Below, one piece after another: positions 1-5,405 of a stretch of DNA of 7,508 bases. Within the stretch, counting starts at the first letter, position 1, and each line of letters begins with the position of its first letter. The notes under the pieces are model-generated. The model had not been told where the DNA came from. It did no database searches and saw only the letters and a list, made by a program, of their open reading frames with translations. The position numbers and the translations under genes were made by a program. Source of the stretch: Cyanobacteriota bacterium (GTDB lineage Bacteria > Cyanobacteriota > Cyanobacteriia > PCC-6307 > Cyanobiaceae); the NCBI GenBank assembly GCA_947463165.1, contig CANHSW010000101.1, forward strand, positions 1 to 7,508, written 5' to 3'.

Positions 1-622
1 CTGTGACAGTAACTGCCGGGGTGGAGTTCAACAGGGCTTCGGCGCGGCGATGCTGCCGTTGCATCTTTTCGAGGATGTAGCGGGCCCGACCCAAATCCAA
101 GGTGACAGATTTTCCGGGGATCGCCTTCATCAAGGCTAGCAGGCTGGGTTCGCCATTGATGGAAGCTTTGCGAAAAGCCTCCTGGAGGGTGCGGCCGCTG
201 AGATCTGGGCTACGTCCCTGAATACTGCCGAAAGAGGAGAGCACCAGCAGGGCCTGCTCCAATAGGGGGGAACCCACCGAACCATCAGCTACCTGGGTAA
301 GGCTCAGTGGTACTGGAGCATTTAGAAGTTCGATCAATTTGCGACCGATGGCACCGTTACTGGCCCGGTCTAATTCGGCTAAATCACTATTTCCACTCAC
401 CAGGAGCTTGGGATCCGTGAGTTCATTTAGATCTACCGTGATGCTGGTCTCGAGCAGCGGCAGCTTGACGATCACTTTTTCGAGGGCCTTAGCTGAAGGC
501 CCCCATAAGGGCAAAGTCGCAGTTAGGGCAAACACCCCCACCTGGGTGATGCTGCTGGCGATGCGGCGCAGGCGGCGCCCAGGTTCGCAGGTCATGGAAG
601 CAGGCAGGGGTGAATGGGCCAT
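1..622 (-). CDS. DUF1400 alpha/beta hydrolase, N-terminal part (3' end outside window)
   Basis: This open frame runs from an ATG at 622 to the window edge, giving 207 codons without a stop. Residues 16-46 form a signal peptide: a basic stretch (RRLRR), a hydrophobic core and a probable AKA cut site before LEKVIVKLP. The mature part matches the N-terminal domain of the complete hydrolase at 3792-5285: ALEKVIVKLP against ALENLALKLP, SGNSDLAELDRA against AGSSDLAELNRA, and AIPGKSVTLDLGRA against SIPGKSITIRLDRA. This is the DUF1400 domain found before alpha/beta hydrolase folds in cyanobacteria. The catalytic domain lies beyond base 1, so activity cannot be judged. The ATG is 4 bases after the stop of the exported protein at 627-1100, so co-transcription is likely. 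A second ATG at 595 would also keep the signal peptide. The substrate is unknown; the enzyme is probably exported. Confidence 0.85.
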   Translation of the reverse strand, partial: MAHSPLPASMTCEPGRRLRRIASSITQVGVFALTATLPLWGPSAKALEKVIVKLPLLETSITVDLNELTDPKLLVSGNSDLAELDRASNGAIGRKLIELLNAPVPLSLTQVADGSVGSPLLEQALLVLSSFGSIQGRSPDLSGRTLQEAFRKASINGEPSLLALMKAIPGKSVTLDLGRARYILEKMQRQHRRAEALLNSTPAVTVT

Positions 623-626
623 GGAA

Positions 627-1100
627 TCAGCGGCAGCCCTGAACTGAAATTCTATAGCTAAATCCAATCGCTGTTGGGTTGCTGCTATCACCCACCTTAA
701 AGTTCATTTGACTGGCTTGCTTGCCCGGAACTGCCGCGAATGGGCCAAACATGCGCCCGGTGCCAACGGGAGGGCTCATGTTCTCATTGATTATCTGAAG
801 GTTGGTGCCGTCACTGAATTTCATGAAGCCTTCCACAGGATACTTAGCCTTGGCATCTGCGGAATCGGCCGTAAAGAAAAACTTATAGCTAGTGTAGGGT
901 TGATTTACGGTAAAATCCGTATTCCAATTTGTCTTTGTGAAGGGAATTGCCTTGGCACGGCTCAGCTTTTTGGTGACCACCGGGTTGTTGCCGTCGCCGC
1001 CGATTGGCTGCAAAAAAGTGCAGGTTGGCGCTGCGTTGGCCACTCCTGAGCCGATCACCATACCAGCTGCAAGCAGCAGGGAAATTCGAGAAAAGCCCAT
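627..1100 (-). CDS. Exported 157-residue protein of unknown function
   Basis: I do not recognise the family. Residues 1-24 are a clear signal peptide (MGFSRISLLLAAGMVIGSG, then VANAA before PTC), so the protein should be exported to the periplasm or beyond. The mature chain of about 133 residues is rich in Asn, Thr, Ser, Phe, Lys and Gly and looks like beta structure rather than helix. It has only two cysteines, Cys27 just after the cut site and Cys156 as the next-to-last residue, which could form one disulfide tying the two ends together. There is no membrane anchor after the signal peptide. The stop lies 4 bases before the ATG of the DUF1400 hydrolase, so the two are probably one transcript and may work together outside the cytoplasm (inference). 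No clear Shine-Dalgarno sequence precedes the ATG. A later Met14 would destroy the signal peptide, so the 1100 start is preferred. Confidence 0.8.
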   Translation of the reverse strand: MGFSRISLLLAAGMVIGSGVANAAPTCTFLQPIGGDGNNPVVTKKLSRAKAIPFTKTNWNTDFTVNQPYTSYKFFFTADSADAKAKYPVEGFMKFSDGTNLQIINENMSPPVGTGRMFGPFAAVPGKQASQMNFKVGDSSNPTAIGFSYRISVQGCR

Positions 1101-1352
1101 GGAAAGTCGGTTGGAATGAAGCCTTCATGCACCTTAATGCATCTGTGCACCCTGAACCAGCTAGCCAGCACAATCAGCCAGTTTCAGGCGACTCTGGAGA
1201 TTAAGGCTTGCCTCTGATTAGGCCCGTGACACCAGGGGCGTTCCCGAGGGGCCATAGCCCGCCTGGCCTTGGTCAAGAAGGCCTTGTGGGCCATAAGGGT
1301 CTTGGAGCCCGCCTCGCCCGGTAAGCGCGGGTTGATCGGCATGGTCCTTGGC
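1101..1352. other. Intergenic gap, probable promoter region for the 1100-to-1 gene pair
   Basis: No convincing gene lies here. The gap is upstream of the exported protein at 627-1100 and downstream of the lipase-like gene, both on the minus strand, so it should carry a terminator and a promoter. Two small inverted repeats are visible: ATGCA at 1127-1131 facing TGCAT at 1138-1142, about 30 bases before the start codon, and GGCCTT at 1265-1270 facing AAGGCC at 1278-1283. Neither is followed by a T-run, and I cannot assign a -10/-35 pair. Confidence 0.5.
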
Positions 1353-1979
1353 TCAAGGCATTAGTAGATCGCGGCAAAGGATTTCTAGGGCCCTTGGATG
1401 GTTGATCAGTTGCCGGTGGCTGCGTACAGCTATGGACAAACTTGGGCCTAGGGGCAGTGTTGCCCGCCAGCCTGGAAATACAGTGAGGTCTTTGGGGCAG
1501 TAATAGCTGCGGCAATCTACTTCTTGTAGGTGGGATATATCCCTGTCGAGTAGCTGCAGCAGGCTGCTGCCCGGCTTCATCTCGGCAATGCCCCGCAGCA
1601 GCAAGGCCGGCACTGGTATGGCCGCCCAGGTTCCTTTGTGGGGGCTGCCGACGCTGAACAGGCGTCGCGTACGCCGGTGGCCCCCCAGCAGTTGAATCCA
1701 GTAACGTCCAACTACTCCTCCCATGGAAAAACCAAGTAGGTCGATGGGTTGATCGACGCCAAAAGCGGCATCGATGTGGCTACCTAGCAGCCCTGCCAGC
1801 TCGGTTAAGGAGCTGGCACCCCAATGGTGGGGGAGATAGGGAATCAACAGGGGCTGGCGCCTGCCCGCCAATGCTGCCTTGAGCGGATCAAACAGGGATG
1901 GAGTATCCCAAAGTCCATGCACTAGCACCAGGGGTGTATCCCTGGTGTTGGGCAGATCAGCGGGCTCAGTTGGGTTCAA
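1353..1979 (-). CDS. Lipase/esterase-like alpha/beta hydrolase (triacylglycerol lipase-like)
   Basis: This is a compact 208-residue alpha/beta hydrolase without a signal peptide, so probably cytosolic. The first core strand TPLVLVHGLWDTP (residues 15-27) carries the His-Gly oxyanion-hole motif at 21-22. GFSMGG (83-88) is the nucleophile elbow with Ser85. GSPHKGTW (111-118) is the loop common in bacterial lipases. KDLTVFPGW (163-171) supplies the likely acid Asp164, and SHRQLINHP (187-195) the likely catalytic His188. The length is that of small lipase-like hydrolases with a minimal lid. The actual ester substrate cannot be read from the sequence. The start is TTG at 1979-1977, and I find no ATG or GTG in frame upstream before a stop. 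That TTG overlaps the stop of a 37-codon frame (1976-2089) as TTGA, which suggests translational coupling. The end is CCT-TGA at 1353. Confidence 0.85.
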   Translation of the reverse strand: MNPTEPADLPNTRDTPLVLVHGLWDTPSLFDPLKAALAGRRQPLLIPYLPHHWGASSLTELAGLLGSHIDAAFGVDQPIDLLGFSMGGVVGRYWIQLLGGHRRTRRLFSVGSPHKGTWAAIPVPALLLRGIAEMKPGSSLLQLLDRDISHLQEVDCRSYYCPKDLTVFPGWRATLPLGPSLSIAVRSHRQLINHPRALEILCRDLLMP

Positions 1980-2089
1980 GTTTGAATGATCCCAGCGCCA
2001 CCCGCCAGTTCGCCTCCCAGCAGCAGCGCGATCAAAGCACCGTCGCTGGTCAGGATGGCCGCAGGTTTAGCGAAAGCAGACAGGTTCAT
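1976..2089 (-). CDS. Candidate 37-residue small protein, coupled to the lipase-like gene
   Basis: An ATG at 2089 opens a 37-codon frame (MNLSAFAKPAAILTSDG at the N-terminus, GIIQT at the C-terminus). The middle, GALIALLLGGELAGGAG, is hydrophobic enough for one short membrane span or a hydrophobic hairpin. Codons are ordinary for this GC-rich genome (many CTG, GCG, GGC, ATC). GGAG at 2104-2101 could be a ribosome binding site, though its spacing to the ATG (11 bases) is long. The TGA stop overlaps the TTG start of the lipase-like gene by four bases (TTGA), as in a translationally coupled leader or partner gene. I do not recognise it among the small photosystem or cytochrome subunits. It could be a chance frame in the lipase leader. 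Confidence 0.4.
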   Translation of the reverse strand: MNLSAFAKPAAILTSDGALIALLLGGELAGGAGIIQT

Positions 2090-2150
2090 CGATGGGGCCG
2101 CTCCGCACTGGGGATGTGAGCAGTGGCAATGGCGAGTGGGCTGACTGAGG

Positions 2151-2190
2151 GCTTCATCAGGGGGGCTTCACGAGGGAGCTTCATCAGGGG
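2151..2190. repeat. Three imperfect tandem copies of a 13-14 base unit
   Basis: The copies are GCTTCATCAGGGGG (2151-2164), GCTTCACGAGGGA (2165-2177) and GCTTCATCAGGGG (2178-2190). The outer two are identical over 13 bases and the middle one differs at a few positions. The array lies about 60-100 bases upstream of the ATG at 2089 and of the coupled lipase-like gene. It could be a repeated protein-binding site or a slippage-generated repeat. Confidence 0.7.
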
Positions 2191-2204
2191 ATGATTCGAG
2201 CATT

Positions 2205-2226
2205 GCTGCGGCACGGCTGCGGCACA
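2205..2226. repeat. Two tandem copies of an 11-base unit
   Basis: GCTGCGGCACG (2205-2215) is followed directly by GCTGCGGCACA (2216-2226), differing only in the last base. A weaker third copy (GGTGCGGGCCA) may follow. It sits just beside the 13-base repeat array in the same gene-free gap. Confidence 0.6.
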
Positions 2227-2363
2227 GGTGCGGGCCAGGTGTTGGATAGCGGCGGATTCTGAGGCGGCTTGCGGCCTGCTCACCACCGGGCTTGGCTCGT
2301 TTGCTTCAGGCTGTGATCCCCTCAAACCCCTAATTCATTTTGGGCCCATCAGCCCCGCGCTGC

Positions 2364-2891
2364 CTAGGGCTCCACAGCTGCTCCCCTGCCACCGGGTTCG
2401 CCGCGGCGCTCCGTGGCCGGGCGGGGTGGGGGCAGTTGGATGCCATTGCGTTCGTAGAGCTGGCGGATCTGCTCTTGCATGCGTCTGCGCAGTTCGGTGT
2501 TGGCCTTGCGGTCCTCGATCAAACAGGTCTTCAGGGCATCGCTATTGGTGGCAGATACCACACAGCTCTGGCTCTTCTGGAGCAGCGCAATCCGTTCCTG
2601 ATGCTCTTTCAGCAGTAGCTCTTTGCGGCCAGGGAACAGCTTCTTTTGCTGTTCGGTTGTGAGCTTGGGCATAGACTGCTGCCTGCGAGCTCTGCTCTCG
2701 CCCCAGATCGGCTGGGCAGAAGCATTGGCGCCACTGAAGCCCAGCGGGCCGCTCACCGCCAGCACCAGGGCCGCCACCGTGCCAGCAGCTCTCCCATCGC
2801 CACGGCAGAAGCGCCAGGTGCCCAGGGGCCAGCACTGAGCATTGAATAGCCAAAATTTTGTCGTCCCTGAGTTAGTTGATTGTTCGATCAT
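2364..2891 (-). CDS. Exported helical protein with Cys pair, unknown function (Spy/LTXXQ-like?)
   Basis: The frame from the ATG at 2891 gives 175 residues. Residues about 34-60 (GRAAGTVAALVLAVSGPLGF, then SGANASA) look like a signal peptide hydrophobic core and cut site, so export is likely. The 30 or so residues before it are poor protein-like sequence, so the true start is probably internal (for example a non-ATG codon near TWRFCR or the GTG at codon 39). The mature part starts with basic RARRQQ and then PKLTTEQQKKLFPGRK, followed by a charged helical stretch to about residue 150. Cys110 and Cys123 are spaced for an intra-helix-hairpin disulfide. The C-terminal tail is Pro/Arg/Gly rich. LTTEQ followed by charged helices resembles periplasmic Spy/CpxP-type (LTXXQ) proteins, but only one such motif is seen, so this is a weak suggestion. 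Confidence 0.6.
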   Translation of the reverse strand: MIEQSTNSGTTKFWLFNAQCWPLGTWRFCRGDGRAAGTVAALVLAVSGPLGFSGANASAQPIWGESRARRQQSMPKLTTEQQKKLFPGRKELLLKEHQERIALLQKSQSCVVSATNSDALKTCLIEDRKANTELRRRMQEQIRQLYERNGIQLPPPRPATERRGEPGGRGAAVEP

Positions 2892-3066
2892 TGAACTTTG
2901 CTCTCTGAGGTCAAATTCAGCCTGGAGCTCAAATGTGACTGAGGACTGCTCCCTGCGGAGTTGTTACAGGTTGTGACCAGCCGCTTAACTCCAAGGCAAA
3001 CCGCTGCGGCCGCCCAGGGCCCGGCTGCAGGGCCCGGCAGCTCAGATGGCCCCCATGGGCCCATGG
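2892..3066. other. Gap upstream of the exported helical protein
   Basis: I see no supported gene here. The imperfect palindrome GTTCGATCATTGAAC at 2882-2896 covers the nominal ATG of the downstream gene (12 of 14 arm bases pair), so it could be an operator if translation actually starts further inside the gene. A GC-rich tandem repeat sits at 3015-3040. No clear -10/-35 pair could be assigned. Confidence 0.35.
3015..3040. repeat. Tandem 13-base GC-rich repeat with hairpin potential
   Basis: CAGGGCCCGGCTG (3015-3027) is followed directly by CAGGGCCCGGCAG (3028-3040), differing at one base. Each copy holds a GGGCCC palindrome, and GCTGC (3024-3028) can pair with GCAGC (3037-3041). It lies about 30 bases after the stop of the 63-residue frame on the minus strand, so it could fold at that transcript's 3' end. 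There is no T-run. Confidence 0.5.
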
Positions 3067-3258
3067 CTAAACGCTCGGCAATCGCCATTCCCAGGCCGCC
3101 ATGTCCATTATTCCTCCGGGCCGGGGTGCTGAGCTGGCATCGAGATCAACCGCATTGAGACTGCGGCGCAGTTGCCCCAGGGGCCGCCTCACCTCCAGGT
3201 TCAGATACAGGCTGGTGCTAACTAGACTAACGCTGCCAAAGATGAGCAGGCGCTGCAT
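3067..3258 (-). CDS. Candidate 63-residue single-span membrane protein
   Basis: From the ATG at 3258 the frame reads MQRLLIFGSVSLVSTSLYLN and then a basic stretch around EVRRPLGQLRRSL, ending at a TAG at 3067. The first 20 residues form one membrane span or uncleaved signal anchor. The following Arg-rich segment suits the cytoplasmic side, and the tail is mixed polar (NAVDLDASSAPRPGG). The same frame stays open upstream to 3621, but that part reads like non-coding sequence with scattered Cys and Lys/Ser runs, so the short version is preferred. No strong ribosome binding site precedes 3258. I do not recognise the family, and it may be a chance frame. Confidence 0.4.
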   Translation of the reverse strand: MQRLLIFGSVSLVSTSLYLNLEVRRPLGQLRRSLNAVDLDASSAPRPGGIMDMAAWEWRLPSV

Positions 3259-3791
3259 CCGTTGCGGGATGCCGGCATATTTGATGCCAGCCTTCTCGCC
3301 CCTCTTTACCGCCAAGATTTCACCCCAGTGGCAGCTGAGCAGCAGACGGCCGGTTGCTGGCGCAGCCAGGACTTGAAAGCAACTCGTATAACTGCTCGTT
3401 TGGCTAACCAGTGCAAGTGGTAGCTTTGCTGCCGCAATACTTACCGCAAGCGCTTGCCGCAGCGTGAGATCGATCAAGCCGGTTGTTTTCGATTTGCTTT
3501 TTGCTTCTATCAAGTTTATTTGTTGGGGAGGCTCTGGAAAACTGCCATTTAGGCGCTTCCGCTGCCAGCCGAGAACTTTTGCGGCATCAGAGCTCTTTTG
3601 GCAGTGGCTCGGGTTTCCCAAGGCCTACTTAGGGTAATTACGTGGATTCCGCTTGAGATTAGCCAGTCTTTCTCATGGGTTTAACCAATCTTTTGTCCGG
3701 GTTTGATCAGTTTTCTGCCAGGGCTCAGCTAGCTTGCCGTGTGGGCTTGACCACGCTTCGATGGTCTAAGCTGACTGTCGCTGAAAGCTTA
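3259..3791. other. Gene-poor stretch between divergent genes
   Basis: About 530 bases without a supported gene separate the minus-strand 63-residue frame from the preferred start of the plus-strand hydrolase. It is less GC-rich than the right half of the window. The open plus-strand frame from an ATG at 3675 covers 3675-3791, but its 39 codons read poorly and precede a good signal peptide, so they are probably leader sequence. GTAATTAC at 3634-3641 is a perfect 8-base palindrome. I could not place a convincing promoter. Confidence 0.4.
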
Positions 3792-5285
3792 ATGCTGGAC
3801 ATGCTTGCCGCGCCACTTCGTTTGTCTATCCGGCGAGCCAGTGCAGTGCTGCTGGCTGGCTGTCCCTGGTTGCTAATCACTCCTTCGGCGTCCGCTCTTG
3901 AGAATCTGGCCTTGAAGTTGCCGGTTGCTGATATAACTATTACGGCTAAGGTGTCTGAATTGTCTAGCCCTGATGCCCTCTGGGCTGGCAGTAGCGATCT
4001 GGCCGAATTGAACCGGGCCACCGATGGTAACTATGCCCGCATTATCCAGGAGCTTTTCGATACCCCATTGCCTAAGCCGCCCGCAGATGGGATTCCAGAT
4101 GCGCCCATGGCCCAGGAAATAGAAGTATTATTAAAGCAATTGATTGATGTGGATCCTGGCAATACTCAGGTTATCACCCGTGATCCTGTGCAAGCGGGTC
4201 TGAAAGTAGCGGTTGCCAGGGGTGGCCCGTTAACGCTGCTTTCCCTGTTGCAGTCTATCCCTGGTAAAAGCATCACTATCCGCCTGGATCGGGCCATGCC
4301 TTTTATCAGGCGCAGGGCTAGGGATGCCCAGGAGATCGATCAGCTAATTGAAGGATTAGCCAAGTTGCCTGCCGCCCCGGCTGACCAGTTGCGAGCCGGT
4401 GCTCAAGCGATTCAAACCAGCCTGGTCAAGGTTCCAGTGCCTGGCTCCAGCGAGATCCTGGAGGTAACCGTGGTGCGCCCCCAGGGCGCTCCAACTCTGC
4501 CTGCGGTGGTGATCTCCCATGGGCTCTGGGATGCGCCAGAAAGTTTTCTCGGCTGGGCCCAGCACTTGGCCAGCCATGGCGCACCAGTGTTTCTGCCCCG
4601 CCACTCCGGCAGTGACATCAACGAGCAGGCGGCCATGCTGGCTGGCCATGCCCCACCTCCTGATCCCAAGGAATTTCTGCGGCGCCCCATGGATGTGCGG
4701 GCGGTGCTCGATGCCCTCGATGCTGGCGCCATCCCCCAGGCCAAGGGAATTACCAGCCGCCAAGCCACCTTTATTGGTCATTCCTGGGGTGCCACCACGG
4801 CCCTGCAATTGGCAGGAGCCCGCAGCCTGCCCGCGCAAGTTTGGCAGGCCTGTGGAGTGTTAAATAATCCCAACTCCAACATCAGTTGGGTGCTGCAGTG
4901 CACCTTTCTGAAGGCGGCCACTGATAGTTCTATGGCTGACGGGCGGATCGCCCGCTTGGTGGCAGTCAGTCCACCCCAGGGGTTGGTGTTTGCCGCAGGC
5001 TTGGGAGACCTGAGCATTCCAGTGATGCTGGTTTCCGGCAGCCGAGATTGGGTGGTGCCCACCAGACCGGAAGCCTTGGTTCCCTATGGCAAATACCCAA
5101 AGGGGATTAGCCCATTGGTGCTGGTGGAAGGGGGTACCCACTTCAACCTGCCCGCTAAGGCCAGCAGTAATGGTGGGCCCCTGAGGGCCCTGCTGTTGAG
5201 CTGGGTACAGGGCAAAGGCTTGGACAAAGCGGCCGCCGTGGCTGATCCCAACGGCCTGGGGCTGCGGCTCGTGGCCCAGCCCTGA
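3792..5285 (+). CDS. DUF1400 alpha/beta hydrolase, exported, complete
   Basis: The 497 residues from the ATG at 3792 begin with a signal peptide: basic LRLSIRRAS, a hydrophobic core, and the cut site SASA before LENLALKLP (about residue 36). Residues 36-170 are the DUF1400 domain, paralogous to the partial gene at 1-622. The hydrolase fold follows. PAVVISHGLWD holds the oxyanion-hole His-Gly (243-244), GHSWG the nucleophile Ser331, SGSRDWVVP the acid Asp419, and EGGTHFNLP the His450. The catalytic set is therefore complete, and the fold resembles dienelactone-hydrolase/PAF-acetylhydrolase-like enzymes. The substrate is unknown and is probably an ester met in the periplasm. The frame is open from an ATG at 3675 (536 residues), but the added 39 residues would bury the signal peptide; the ATG at 3801 is also possible. 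GC content changes within the gene: about 43-47% in DUF1400 samples, 65-73% in the catalytic part. The stop lies in a palindrome shared with the opposing frame. Confidence 0.88.
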   Translation: MLDMLAAPLRLSIRRASAVLLAGCPWLLITPSASALENLALKLPVADITITAKVSELSSPDALWAGSSDLAELNRATDGNYARIIQELFDTPLPKPPADGIPDAPMAQEIEVLLKQLIDVDPGNTQVITRDPVQAGLKVAVARGGPLTLLSLLQSIPGKSITIRLDRAMPFIRRRARDAQEIDQLIEGLAKLPAAPADQLRAGAQAIQTSLVKVPVPGSSEILEVTVVRPQGAPTLPAVVISHGLWDAPESFLGWAQHLASHGAPVFLPRHSGSDINEQAAMLAGHAPPPDPKEFLRRPMDVRAVLDALDAGAIPQAKGITSRQATFIGHSWGATTALQLAGARSLPAQVWQACGVLNNPNSNISWVLQCTFLKAATDSSMADGRIARLVAVSPPQGLVFAAGLGDLSIPVMLVSGSRDWVVPTRPEALVPYGKYPKGISPLVLVEGGTHFNLPAKASSNGGPLRALLLSWVQGKGLDKAAAVADPNGLGLRLVAQP

Positions 5286-5299
5286 CCAGCTGGTTCAGG
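5281..5299. terminator. Palindrome between convergent stops, possible bidirectional terminator
   Basis: CCTGACCAGCTGGTTCAGG is an inverted repeat with a single odd base. Its left arm contains the TGA of the hydrolase (5283-5285) and its right arm contains the TGA of the minus-strand small frame (5297-5295). It can fold as a hairpin in RNA from either strand. Neither side has a strong T-run, so it would be a weak or factor-assisted terminator. Confidence 0.4.
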
Positions 5300-5405
5300 C
5301 CTGTTGCTCCAGCTTCTTGACGATAAGCACCATCAGCAGCAGGGAACCGGCCAGGGCAATCAACAGGGCGATGGTCATCGAATCCAAAGAAGCAACCACG
5401 GGCAT
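5295..5405 (-). CDS. Candidate 36-residue single-span membrane protein
   Basis: On the minus strand, an ATG at 5405 gives MPVVASLDS, then a membrane span (MTIALLIALAGSLLLMVLIV) and a charged tail KKLEQQA, ending at the TGA at 5295. An internal ATG at 5378 would give 27 residues. The span of about 20 residues followed by Lys-Lys fits a single-pass protein with its C-terminus inside, like many small cyanobacterial membrane proteins, but I cannot match it to a named photosystem or cytochrome b6f subunit. Codons are typical for this genome. Its stop mirrors that of the hydrolase in one palindrome, as expected for true convergent genes. The caution is that its 5' end overlaps the start of the cyclotransferase-like gene on the other strand, and CTG-rich antisense of CAG-rich DNA gives leucines by chance. 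Confidence 0.42.
   Translation of the reverse strand: MPVVASLDSMTIALLIALAGSLLLMVLIVKKLEQQA

Larger units (their letters stand above)
2090..2363. other. Gap with short tandem repeats; no convincing gene
   Basis: A minus-strand frame crosses this gap and ends at 2086, but its peptide is composed of repeat translations and Ala/Pro/Ser-rich low-complexity sequence, so I do not call it a gene. The gap should hold the promoter for the 2089-to-1353 pair and the 3' end of the transcript from 2891. Its visible content is the repeats at 2151-2190 and 2205-2226. Confidence 0.45.

Noticed and set aside
339..647. Plus-strand open frame of 102 codons
   Set aside because: It is antisense to the DUF1400 gene at 1-622, whose frame has a signal peptide and matches its paralogue; the plus-strand peptide is Arg/Ser/Val-rich with no domain.
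890..915. Possible NtcA-like GTA...TAC site
   Set aside because: The spacing between GTA and TAC is 9 rather than 8, and it lies inside the coding sequence of the exported protein.
1298..1340. GC-rich stretch with tRNA-like look near GCGCGGGTTGATCGGC
   Set aside because: It lacks the T-loop consensus and I could not fold a cloverleaf with an anticodon arm.
2086..2325. Minus-strand frame of 79 codons whose stop overlaps the ATG at 2089 (ATGA)
   Set aside because: The peptide is Ala/Pro/Ser/Gln-rich and translates the tandem repeats (LMKLP, LMKPS); it looks like non-coding sequence. The overlap is intriguing but not enough alone.
2888..3088. Minus-strand frame of 66 codons
   Set aside because: It mostly translates the GC-rich repeat and palindromes (Gly/Pro/Ala rich) and overlaps the 63-residue frame.
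3067..3621. Full 184-codon version of the minus-strand frame
   Set aside because: The first 121 codons do not look like a protein; only the part from the Met at 3258 has a sensible membrane-protein layout.
4356..4838. Long minus-strand frames opposite the catalytic part of the hydrolase (also 4412-4768 and 4778-5141)
   Set aside because: They are antisense to a complete hydrolase with intact motifs; their length is explained by high GC.
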